Source: Paraburkholderia kirstenboschensis (lineage in GTDB: Bacteria; Pseudomonadota; Gammaproteobacteria; Burkholderiales; Burkholderiaceae). Taken from it: a stretch of 64,000 bases of DNA. Below, piece after piece: positions 34,978-42,671 of this stretch. The notes under the pieces were generated by a model. It saw only the letters and a program-made list of their open reading frames with translations. It did no database searches and was not told where the DNA came from. The translations under genes were made by a program, and so were the position numbers. Within the stretch, counting starts at the first letter, position 1, and every line of letters starts with the position of its first letter. The DNA lies in assembly GCF_904848585.1 (NCBI RefSeq), contig NZ_CAJHCR010000002.1, positions 434,001-498,000 of the forward strand. Direction: 5' to 3'.

Positions 34978-35309
34978 AGGGCTGTCTCCATTCTGTTCAA
35001 GGCAGAACAACGTCCCGGCGAGTATATCTCGCGCAGTGAATGACTGGGAGTCCGGGCGGAGCCAGCATGTGTCGACCGCTATGGACAATGGTGAGGTCAG
35101 ACAAGCACTTCGTTCCGATGACTCCGAGTGGCAACTTCAACCGCGGACTGGCGGGAAAGACGCGCATGCCGCGATAAATACCTGTATGAATGTACAGTAC
35201 TCTACAGGCGAAAACGGTATCTGTGAACCGCAGACTCCTCGCGTCGACAGCCAGGCCAATTGGTCGGCCTCGAGGTGTGGAGTCGCAGGCTTGGTAAAGG
35301 AGGTGCAGC
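34978..35309. other. Intergenic region with copy 2 of the dispersed repeat
   Basis: About 330 bases between divergent genes. It holds the repeat copy at 35120-35174 and must contain promoters for both directions. No gene seen. Confidence 0.4.
35120..35174. repeat. Dispersed repeat, copy 2
   Basis: Same sequence as 31845-31898 with one extra base (GGACTGG in place of GGATGG). Both copies lie in gene-free DNA in the same orientation, 3.3 kb apart. Confidence 0.85.
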
Positions 35310-35519
35310 ATGAGAGCGGATGTTTGGGTCCGGGAGGCCCAGCGAGAATCGAGTCTTGTCGATGCGCTGTTTAAAGCGCGCAATCTGATTTCCATGCACA
35401 ACGGCATCACTGTGCGGTGCGACGGCGAGGAATGGGCGCTGGACTTCGGTCAGGAGTTTGAGGCGATTGACGCAGCTTTAAAGACGGCCGGAATCGACGT
35501 CACACGCCTTCGGCAGTGA
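35310..35519 (+). CDS. Hypothetical small protein, 69 residues
   Basis: A soluble acidic/basic mixed protein (VREAQRESSLVDALFKARN, VRCDGEEWALDFGQEF, AIDAALKTAGIDVTRL) with a helix-strand-helix feel. No domain recognised. It has one of the strongest ribosome-binding sites in the window, AAAGGAGGTG, 6-8 bases before the ATG, so it is very likely expressed. It is followed 27 bases later by the gene at 35547. Confidence 0.65.
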   Translation: MRADVWVREAQRESSLVDALFKARNLISMHNGITVRCDGEEWALDFGQEFEAIDAALKTAGIDVTRLRQ

Positions 35520-35546
35520 GACGACACCGCATGTAGAGGTCAAGTG

Positions 35547-35765
35547 ATGCAAGCGGATCAGTTTTGTGGATACGCGCTATGGGGGCATGCGATAAAACCG
35601 CATGAAAACATCCGTCACTCCCCGCGGTTTGCAGCGAGCGGCACCATCACGTGCGACAAAAAGTTCGTCGAAGCGTCGGGAGTTCTTGGTCTGTTTGACG
35701 CCGCGCAGGACGCAGAAGAAGCTGGACTAGCATGGGCGCGCGCCTGGATTGACAGCCACGCATAG
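35547..35765 (+). CDS. Hypothetical small protein (DUF6566-like), 72 residues
   Basis: MQADQFCGYALWGHAI is followed by a strand-rich centre and a C-terminal helix AEEAGLAWARAWIDSH. The last part resembles small Burkholderia proteins of unknown role that end in an alpha helix with AxxWxD; the assignment to DUF6566 is tentative. AGAGGTC precedes the start; an overlapping GTG three bases earlier is possible. Its first 22 residues are repeated in the frame at 36265. Same strand as the gene at 35310 and probably cotranscribed. Confidence 0.6.
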   Translation: MQADQFCGYALWGHAIKPHENIRHSPRFAASGTITCDKKFVEASGVLGLFDAAQDAEEAGLAWARAWIDSHA

Positions 35766-35931
35766 CGAGACCGATTTAGCCGACGATAAGAGCTGAGATG
35801 CCGGACGAAGCCTTGCTTGTCCGACGCACACTGCGCTGACGGCTCTGTGCCCATCTTGCCTCACTCGAAGCGACAGGCCTTGAACATCGCTTCCATTTCC
35901 TGAACGAAGCCGGATGCATCGAGTGCGGCAA

Positions 35932-36207
35932 CTACTCTTTTGACCCGTCCTGTAAGCCCTTCCTCGCGTCCGGGACTATGCCGAGCATGCGAAGCGTGTC
36001 TTGTATGACGTCGACCTCAGCCAGCATGCGCTCCTTGGAGCCAACAGGAAGGTCCTCCGGCATCATCTTCCCTTGCGCTTTACGAATGGCATCGACGGTC
36101 ACGCAGAATGCGAAGGCCGCTAGATAATCGTTGTCCTCCACGTCTTGTCTCTGTCGATAACCACAACAGGCTAGATATCGACCGAATTTCACCTTTCTTG
36201 ATGGCAT
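35932..36207 (-). CDS. Hypothetical protein, 91 residues
   Basis: A charged soluble protein with a helical core: YLAAFAFCVTVDAIRKAQGK, GSKERMLAEVDVIQDTLRML. No family recognised. No strong ribosome-binding site stands before the ATG at 36207. It is antisense to nothing else and has reasonable codon use, so it is kept at low confidence. Confidence 0.4.
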   Translation of the reverse strand: MPSRKVKFGRYLACCGYRQRQDVEDNDYLAAFAFCVTVDAIRKAQGKMMPEDLPVGSKERMLAEVDVIQDTLRMLGIVPDARKGLQDGSKE

Positions 36208-36264
36208 TGGAATGTTTACTCAAAGAGGTTCGGGCAATCCCCGGTTCGCCCGGCACGTCAACAG

Positions 36265-36442
36265 ATGCGAGCTGACCAGCACCGCGGATACGCGCTTTTG
36301 GAATATGCAATAACGCAGCCGGAGGACATCATCCGGAATGTAATGAAGCCGCTTCTGAACGAAGAGAGGTTCGTTGGGCTGCTGCGTCAGGAAGCAATTG
36401 GAAGCATACCGAAGGTGCTTGACAACGAATCCGGGAGCAACC
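36265..36442 (+). pseudogene. Fragment related to the gene at 35547
   Basis: The frame starts MRADQHRGYALLEYAI, matching MQADQFCGYALWGHAI at 35547 and continuing TQPEDI versus KPHENI. After about 25 residues similarity is lost and the frame runs into the RepB-like gene. It appears to be a partial copy of the first gene, perhaps a truncated duplication. The right boundary is set at the start of the next gene. Confidence 0.4.
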
Positions 36443-36982
36443 GTGAACAGTGCAGATATGCAGGCGGATACCGCGCCGCTGCGCCCGGCGTTCTCGCCCG
36501 ACCTGATGACGCTGAGTGTTGATGTACTTCGGCCGCATCGTCCACTTCCCGTGTCCGCCATCTCTGGCAAAAAATATCTTCAGGTCCTGGCGTCGGTCTA
36601 CTCGACACTAAGATGGCTGACGCCTCTCAGGCAGATTGAGGCCGCGGAGCTCATGTGTAGCCAGGCCAACTTCACATCAGCATTTGCAAAGGCAATCAGG
36701 TCAACGACACCGGTGGAGCAATTGGTAACCCGGGTGCGCCGGCCAAGACGCGATGCAACGGAGGCTTCATTGCAGATTGCGCAGTTGGAGCATGAGATAG
36801 CCACGCTAGAGGCAAGTCACTCAGAGGCCGAGGAAACGTACAGCGTCGAGCATTTTGAGCTGGCTGTTTCCTTGGCCTTTATCGCCAGACTCCTTAATAA
36901 CGATGCAATCTCGACGTGGTTGCATGAGCATTACGACCACCTATGGGGACAACTCGAAGCCGTTGCAAGCGAAGCTGCCTAA
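36443..36982 (+). CDS. Stand-alone RepB C-terminal domain protein
   Basis: A 179-residue protein that matches the C-terminal domain of RepB-type plasmid partition proteins: LRWLTPLRQIEAAELMCSQ, FTSAFAKAIRSTTPVEQLV, then a coiled segment IAQLEHEIATLEASHSEAEE and LAFIARLLNND. The N-terminal ParB/Spo0J nuclease and helix-turn-helix domains of full RepB are absent, as is any RepA/ParA neighbour. The GTG at 36443 is used because GGGAGC lies 6 bases upstream; an ATG at 36458 is an alternative. It may be a plasmid or phage remnant, or a family of domain-only proteins that pair with a separate ParB. Confidence 0.7.
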   Translation: MNSADMQADTAPLRPAFSPDLMTLSVDVLRPHRPLPVSAISGKKYLQVLASVYSTLRWLTPLRQIEAAELMCSQANFTSAFAKAIRSTTPVEQLVTRVRRPRRDATEASLQIAQLEHEIATLEASHSEAEETYSVEHFELAVSLAFIARLLNNDAISTWLHEHYDHLWGQLEAVASEAA

Positions 36983-37151
36983 AAGAAGTAAAACCAAGCG
37001 CGCCGTACATACCATCGCCTGGTTATGCGGCGCTCGTCGAAACGGACCGCGACTCGCAAGTTGCGCATAATCTTCCTTGAGCTTGCGTCGGGTTCACCCA
37101 TGGCCTCAGCTGTGGAGGAACTGTTGAACACGAGCGCATCTCGGTTAGCGT

Positions 37152-37667
37152 TCAATGCGAACGCCCGTGACCGCCGCCACCGCCCCAGTATCGGCCGCCG
37201 CCGCCCATACCACGCCCTGGGTATCCGTGCCCGCCCCAACTGCCATGACCGCCCCAACCGCCCCGATATCCATGGCCCCAATAGCCGTGGTGGCCCCAGT
37301 AGCCGTACCGGCTCCCGCCATAACAGCATCCGCCCCAGTAGCCGAAGCTCAGTGACACCGATGGTCCCCACCACGCGGGCCAGCCGTAGTACGGATACGC
37401 GACGGGGTAATACGCAGGCACGACGAAGACGGGCGCGGCTGGTGCGATATAGGTGTTCGCCGATGCGGTTACATCTGACGCGGCCGCACCGGTCGCGGCT
37501 GCGTCGGTCACCGAGAAAGGATATTGCTGCTGCGGCGCTGCCGCTGGCACTTCGCCGTACGGAACGTAGCCGTAGGGCACGTAGTAGTAGCAACCGGACA
37601 AAGCAGCGGACAGGACCACCACTGCAACGACGCCGCCCGCACGCGACGTTGCATCCAGCGTTTTCAT
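37152..37667 (-). CDS. Gly/Tyr-rich lipoprotein
   Basis: A 171-residue lipoprotein precursor with a hydrophobic signal and lipobox (VVVLSAALSGCYYY, acylated Cys at about residue 26). A Tyr/Pro-rich region (YVPYGYVPYG) follows, then an Ala/Thr stretch, and a tail dominated by Gly, Tyr, Trp and His (GYWGHGYRGGWGGHGSWGG). Such proteins occur widely in Burkholderiaceae near stress genes, with no known biochemical role; the His/Gly tail could bind metals. CCGGAGC precedes the ATG at 37667. No operon partner. Confidence 0.8.
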   Translation of the reverse strand: MKTLDATSRAGGVVAVVVLSAALSGCYYYVPYGYVPYGEVPAAAPQQQYPFSVTDAAATGAAASDVTASANTYIAPAAPVFVVPAYYPVAYPYYGWPAWWGPSVSLSFGYWGGCCYGGSRYGYWGHHGYWGHGYRGGWGGHGSWGGHGYPGRGMGGGGRYWGGGGGHGRSH

Positions 37668-38359
37668 AACCAGCTCCGGGGTCCGACGCGACGTAACGTG
37701 TGCCGCGGCTTTAATACAGCTAGCTTACTCCAGCAAGCAGGATGCCTGGCGTCGCGGGGTTCCTACGCAACTGGCTGCGGCCGCCGGGAACGGTCTCGAA
37801 CGTCGGCCATTCATCAGTGGTCGTCGGGGCGGGGGCTCGCTTCGGAGAGTTACGCCTGTAAAACGCTTTCGCTTAGAGCGCGGAGTGTGGCGCACGGACA
37901 CGTCTTGCCCTGGCCGAATACCCCACTACTGCGAATGCGTTCGACGGCGGCAGGCTCGGCGATGGCCTTCACGCCACAGCGGCCGAATCCCTCAACCGTC
38001 GGCCACCCCGGCTGGGACACATCAGGCTGAGTCATCGCGAGCATCCTGTTTTCGAATCCAGTCGCGAGTATTCGCCGTCACCCAGAGCAACGGCGTCATC
38101 ATGGTCGTAGACAAAGTTCTGATGCCGAAGTAATAGGACAAGCACTCAGCGTCAGGCGCTCGAATCAAGCGTAACGATGTCATTTTTGGTGCCGGGCCAC
38201 GACTCACTCACATGCCTCGCATCTGGACGCAGCAAATGTCTGCCCTGTTTGCATTGGAGTGGCTGCTTGCGATTTGCCGCTGCGCAACCAGTCAGGCTTT
38301 AGCGGCATACGAGACTTTGGCGTGGTTGACGAACGCGCCTGCATCAAAGGAGAAATACC
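37668..38359. other. Region with only doubtful small frames
   Basis: About 690 bases. A 64-codon minus-strand frame at 37850-38044 begins MLAMTQPDVSQPGWP and has moderately good codon use but no clear ribosome-binding site; another at 38022-38207 overlaps it. I cannot support either as a gene. The promoter of the gene at 38360 lies at the right end. Confidence 0.35.
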
Positions 38360-38644
38360 ATGGAAAAGTTGGCGACGAAAGTTCTGTTCGCGCGTGTCGC
38401 TGTCGCATCACTCTGCGCGTGCGCCGCGACGCTTGCGCAGGCTGGCGGGAATGGCAACGGTGGAAATGGCAGCGGCGGCGCCCACGGTGCTGCAACCGCA
38501 GGGATGACGTACCACAGCGAGCCCGTCTCGAGCCCCTGGAACCGGGTTCCTGGCGACATGAGCAAGAGCGCGGACACGGCTCATAGGGATATGCCCGGCA
38601 TGACTCCCGACAACAGCGCCATGTCTAAAGAAACTGGGCAGTAA
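38360..38644 (+). CDS. Small exported Gly-rich protein
   Basis: A 94-residue precursor with a Sec signal (LFARVAVASLCACAATLAQA, cleavage near residue 28) and a short Gly/Asn tract (GGNGNGGNGSGGAHG) followed by a Ser/Pro/Met-rich tail. AAAGGAGAAATACC before the ATG is an excellent ribosome-binding site. Same build as the products of 14421-14735 and 15607-15897. No domain and no known function. Confidence 0.75.
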   Translation: MEKLATKVLFARVAVASLCACAATLAQAGGNGNGGNGSGGAHGAATAGMTYHSEPVSSPWNRVPGDMSKSADTAHRDMPGMTPDNSAMSKETGQ

Positions 38645-38851
38645 ATGCTTGAAGTGTTGCCGGCGCCAGAAGGCTCATGGTCTGCGCGCCCGGCAACATC
38701 TTTGCAAGTAGCCGCTACGTCAGGTGCGGAAGGCCGTTGCCCCCTTGTCGGTTTCCTGGACTAAAATTCGCGGCACCGCTGGTGCAGGAAGAGCCTTACC
38801 TAGGGCCAGTCAGTCGGAAGGCGCAATCGCCGGTTGCGCTCACAGCTCTGT

Positions 38852-39106
38852 TCAGCGAGCCGGCAGTCCTGGTAACCGCATGAAGTTTTCGATGAGCCGC
38901 AGCAAGTCCGTTTCGTCCGGCCGCGTACCCCATCGGCTGTATCCCGCAACGGATGCAATGGCAAACCAGGAATGCGGCGGAAACCATTCTGCCCGCACTG
39001 TTACGCCGCCGATAATTCGCAGTCGGCCCGTATCGCTAAGAAATTCAGCGTGAATTTTTTCGCCGCCGACGGTTGTGCTGGCAATTACTGGCGCGGACCG
39101 AAACAT
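38852..39106 (-). CDS. Hypothetical small protein, 84 residues
   Basis: A soluble protein with a beta-rich first half (VIASTTVGGEKIHAEFLSDT, RLRIIGGVTVRAEWF) and a helical end (DETDLLRLIENFMRLPGL). No family recognised. AGGAGGGC lies 5 bases before the ATG at 39106, a convincing site. Isolated gene in a gene-poor stretch. Confidence 0.6.
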   Translation of the reverse strand: MFRSAPVIASTTVGGEKIHAEFLSDTGRLRIIGGVTVRAEWFPPHSWFAIASVAGYSRWGTRPDETDLLRLIENFMRLPGLPAR

Positions 39107-39607
39107 GAAGCCCTCCTGCGGTTTCCGACTGCTGAAAGTGGATGCTTATGTGGTAGCTCTCCCGAAGAAAACGAATATCACCCAGGCGTTTGTATCAACA
39201 CGTCGAGTCGGCGGCTAAAACCAGCGTTACTGGTAGCACTGCGTATCGAGAGGCAATTTGCATGCCCAACTGAACAAACGCCCGATAGACGGGCTTTTGC
39301 CCAATTTGCATTTGCTATTGGTTCTGGTAAGGGGCAGTTGCGCTTGTCGGATGCACGAAAGTGAACAACGAGGCACCCGTTCTGTGCTGCGCAACGCGCC
39401 GGCGGTAACCGGACGATTGTCGTCACAAAGAGGAGCGGAACCGCGTGAAGTGACCAACCACGCTGATGGCAGGCCACACAGAGCTTGGCAAGGCCAACCA
39501 GGCCTCTGACGATGGCTCACCGACGGAAGATGCCTCGCTTAATCAACGTCCCTGAAAAGCGGGAACCGCTCAAATAATCCACACTATTGAGGCGCAGATG
39601 GTGCTGA
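39107..39607. other. Intergenic region, nothing recognised
   Basis: About 500 bases between a small gene and the end of the decayed amidohydrolase. Short overlapping frames only. Confidence 0.35.
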
Positions 39608-40436
39608 TTAACGCGCACACATCGCAACCGTCCCAGTTAATGTTCGAGACTGGAAGGTCAACGACAGGCAGGCGTGCACATCTAGTTCGAAGCCTGGTGC
39701 GACGTCGGCGTATGCGGGGGCATTTGACCTGGTGTCAACATAAGGGCCCGACAAGGTAATCCAGGTATTGCCCTTATCGACCAACCGCCGTGCGGTTCGC
39801 AAGGCGTCCGACGATAGGCCATCAGGTTGCGGAACGTGGGCGATATGGTCAATCACGAGGGGGCACGGTAAAGGCGATAAAATCCGCTCTATCTCAGGAT
39901 AGCCGCGCACCCTGAATGACAAGCTCGATATGCCAACCAAGAGGAGCAATCCGCGCAGCAAGCGGTTGAACCATATCGACGGTCGCGGCCCCGGGATAGC
40001 TGAGATTGAATCGAATCGCGCGAATTCCACCACTGTGAAGACTCTGCAATTCCTGGTCGGTAACGGTGTTATCGACGACGGCCACGCCTCGCGCATTTGC
40101 GCCAAAGCGTTTAAGCGCGTCAAGCGTCACACGATTGTCCGTTCCGTAGGTTGACGGAGTAACCACGACGTTCCTCCTGACGCCAAGGCGCTGCTGCAAC
40201 GCGCGATACTGCTCGACCGTTGCATTCGGCGGCCGCAGAGTCGTGCCCGGCGCAGCCGGAAACTGGTCGTCATAGATATGCATGTGACAATCGACAGCGC
40301 CAGCTGGTAGCTGGAAAGCGGGACGCTCCGAACCACTTGACCACGACTCCCCGGCGAACACACTCTGAGGCAACACGCAGGCCGAAACCAGCGCGCCCGT
40401 GAACTGCAGGAACTCACGTCTTGACGGGCTATGCAT
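39608..40436 (-). pseudogene. Decayed Tat-exported amidohydrolase (PDC hydrolase-like)
   Basis: Starts at 40436 with a twin-arginine signal (MHSPSRREFLQFTGALVSA) and a metal-site motif VDCHMHIYDDQFP, as in TIM-barrel amidohydrolases related to 2-pyrone-4,6-dicarboxylate hydrolase. Near 39905-39915 the frame breaks after WHIELVIQG and continues in another frame with YPEIERILSPLPCPLVIDH. After AYADVAPG the family pattern stops and the catalytic C-terminal WGTDWPHP-type region is missing. So it has at least one frameshift and a lost 3' end. Adjacent to the broken transporter at 40438-41004. Confidence 0.75.
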
Positions 40437-40437
40437 G

Positions 40438-41004
40438 CTAGACGGCCTCGGTCTTGCCAGCAATATGCCGATTGCGACCGTTGCGCGTCAGAAGAAGAAG
40501 CGTAGCAACGCTTACAAGTGTCAGAACGGCGAGCGGCATGAGCGCCAGCGCGTAGCTGCCCGTGGCATCCTCGACCCACGCATAGACGTTCACCATGAGA
40601 CCGCCGCCAAGCAGGTTGGCAATTGCGTTAATCGTCGCGAGACCCGCCGCCGCTGCGCTGCCCGACAGCATGTCTGTCGCGAGTGCCCAGAAAGGTCCTT
40701 TGAAGGAATAGGCACCCACCAGCACTGCACAGAGCAGAAACATCGTCGACAAAAGCGAGCCACTCAATGATGTTCCAAAGAGACCCAGGCCAATCAGCGC
40801 ATGGGTACGACAGTGTGCCAACGGCGCTCCTGTACACGGTCCGAACGACGCCCCAGTAAACCACGAAGACACAGGCCAAAGCGTATGGGACACAATCGCC
40901 AAAGCGACCGACTCTAGCGCAGCAGCCATTTTTATGAATGGCGCACACTTTGTTGCACGCGAACCGACGGTTTCGACTTCGAGCAAACTTTGCTGTGCGC
41001 TCAT
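40438..41004 (-). pseudogene. Deleted and degraded MFS transporter
   Basis: A short N terminus (MSAQQSLLEVETVGSRATK) joins directly to sequence from the second half of an MFS carrier: FKGPFWALATDMLSGSAAAA, GLATINAIANLLGG and YALALMPLAVLTLVSVATLL. The first six helices are gone, and the region between is partly in another frame (40628-41026). Intact relatives have about 430 residues. It lies 1 base from the amidohydrolase remnant on the same strand, so the two formed a small catabolic operon that has decayed. Confidence 0.7.
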
Positions 41005-41456
41005 AGGGGCAAAAAAAAGGCGTCACGTTACCGTGACGCCTTGAAAAGTTCTAGCCATTCCGAGGGCCGTGCTAGAACCTGAGAGACGGTATTTCGAATA
41101 TTGGCGGGTGACCGCACATGCATAAGCGGTGCTCAACACAGACGGCGCCCGCAGACCAGTATCAAAGTGGGTGGGTACGCGCTGCTGGCCACAGGGCCCA
41201 GCCACCGAAACTTAAAGGCGGAAACTCGTCGCCTGATACCGGCTATCGAAATGAGGTTCCATTTTTTCCGGTAACGCTGACTTAGTCAAGCAAAATCTCG
41301 GGGCCTTGAGGGCGGCGCCGGAAATTATTTCTCTACAATAATCAGAGGAAGAAAATATGGCCATGCTCGCTTTCGGCTAGCGGCGTTTCAAGCCGGACGC
41401 ATTGCGGTTAAGCGCCCCGATAAGCCAATAATCTGAAATAACGTTCCACAATTCAC
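41005..41456. other. Leader region with hairpins between remnant operon and IclR gene
   Basis: About 450 bases. On the minus strand it would be the leader of the decayed transporter and ends in a perfect intrinsic terminator (41011-41042) just before that gene's start. A second 8-bp inverted repeat GTTCTAGC/GCTAGAAC lies at 41048-41055 and 41071-41078. I could not match it to a known riboswitch class. The plus-strand IclR promoter is presumably at the right end. Confidence 0.5.
41011..41042 (-). terminator. Intrinsic terminator on the minus strand
   Basis: An 11-bp perfect stem AAGGCGTCACG/CGTGACGCCTT with a four-base loop; on the minus strand it is followed by a run of eight T. It lies 7 bases before the ATG of the transporter remnant, so it would stop transcription before that gene unless antitermination occurs. 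Confidence 0.85.
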
Positions 41457-42293
41457 ATGAACCCACGCAAGCGACTCAACACCTTCGCCGACCCCGTCAA
41501 GGAAAAAGACGGCTCCGGCGACGAGGTCACCGCGCTGGCTCGGGGTCTGACGGTGCTCCGCTCGATTGCCGCCGCGGACGCGCCGCTCAGCAACCGCGAG
41601 TTGACAGAACTCACTGGCATTCCCAAGCCGACCGTCTCGCGTATCACCGCGACACTCGTGAGCACCGGCTTTCTGTTCCGGCTGCCCGACAGCGAGCGCT
41701 TCGTGCTGACCTCGTCGGTGCTTGAACTGAGCAACGGCTTTCTGCGCAACTTCGACATTCGCGCGCGTGCCCGCCCGTTTCTGATCGAACTCGCGGAGCG
41801 CACCCGGCTCTCGGTGCATCTCGCCGTGCGCGACCGCCTCGACATGGTGGTGATCGACGTGATCCGGCCACGCTCGGCCGTGCTCGTGTCGCGCCTCGAG
41901 GTCGGCGCGCGGATGAGCCTGAGCCGCACCGCGATCGGCCGCGCCTACCTGGCGGCGCTCGACGAACCGGATCGCATGAAACTGCTGACCGGCTTGCAGG
42001 CCGCCGAAGGCGATGACTGGGGCCACGTCGGCGGCCCGCTTGAAACGGCGCTGCAAGAAACGATCGAGCGCGGCTTCGCGATCGCGACCGGCGAATGGCA
42101 CGACGGACTGAATGCGATCGCGCTCGGCTTCACCGGCCCTTCGGGCGAGCGTTACGCGGTCAACTGCGGCGGCTCGGCCGACCAGTGCCCGCGCGACTGG
42201 CTCATCAACCGCGCCGGACCCAATTTGATCGATTGCGTCGCGCGAATCGTGCTGGAGATCGGCGGGACGCCCGGGCGCCGCCTCCACGACTGA
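41457..42293 (+). CDS. IclR-family transcriptional regulator
   Basis: A 278-residue IclR-type regulator. The winged-helix domain is at about residues 25-90 (ALARGLTVLRSIAAADAPL, ELTELTGIPKPTVSRITATL), followed by the effector-binding domain with SVHLAVRDRLDMVVID, SLSRTAIGRAYLAAL and GLNAIALGFTGPSGE. IclR proteins control small-molecule catabolism or efflux. The gene is at the boundary between the gene-poor left part and the GC-rich core-like right part. The RND pump genes begin 378 bases downstream on the same strand, but nothing in the sequence ties the regulator to them. Confidence 0.92.
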   Translation: MNPRKRLNTFADPVKEKDGSGDEVTALARGLTVLRSIAAADAPLSNRELTELTGIPKPTVSRITATLVSTGFLFRLPDSERFVLTSSVLELSNGFLRNFDIRARARPFLIELAERTRLSVHLAVRDRLDMVVIDVIRPRSAVLVSRLEVGARMSLSRTAIGRAYLAALDEPDRMKLLTGLQAAEGDDWGHVGGPLETALQETIERGFAIATGEWHDGLNAIALGFTGPSGERYAVNCGGSADQCPRDWLINRAGPNLIDCVARIVLEIGGTPGRRLHD

Positions 42294-42671
42294 ACCACGG
42301 AAGTGCCGCGAACACGCTGCCCGCGCAGCAGCGAGCCCTCCTACATCCTGTAACCGGCGTAATCAAAAGAAAAATACGCGGGTGGACTGTTACAGAGCGC
42401 GGGACGTAGGATCATGCATTCCTGTCGCGGAGGCGCCCGCGCGGTCGGACCTCGGGGCGTTCGTCCCGGTGCGCCGCCGCCTGACCGCACGCGCGTCCCG
42501 CAGCACTGTGCATGCATCGTTGGCCGCGTCTCAGGTAGCATCGCGCTGAACATGCGCGGGCCGCCCGCTGTCGAAACCGCCTGTCGTGCCATCCGCACGC
42601 TCAAGCGCCAGGCGCTAATGCGGCACAATCGCGCGAACGCCTCACTTCCAAGCCAGTCACTGACCGAACCG
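42294..42671. other. Gap upstream of mdtA
   Basis: About 380 bases. The mdtA frame is open back to 42414 and an alternative ATG lies at 42618, so part may be coding if translation starts earlier. No other feature is recognised. Confidence 0.35.

Noticed and set aside
37850..38044. 64-codon minus-strand frame
   Set aside because: Moderate codon use but weak start and overlap with another frame; not enough to call a gene.
41040..41400. Possible glycine, TPP or cobalamin riboswitch on the minus strand
   Set aside because: Only isolated fragments such as CTCTCAGG match; the core conserved boxes of these classes are absent.
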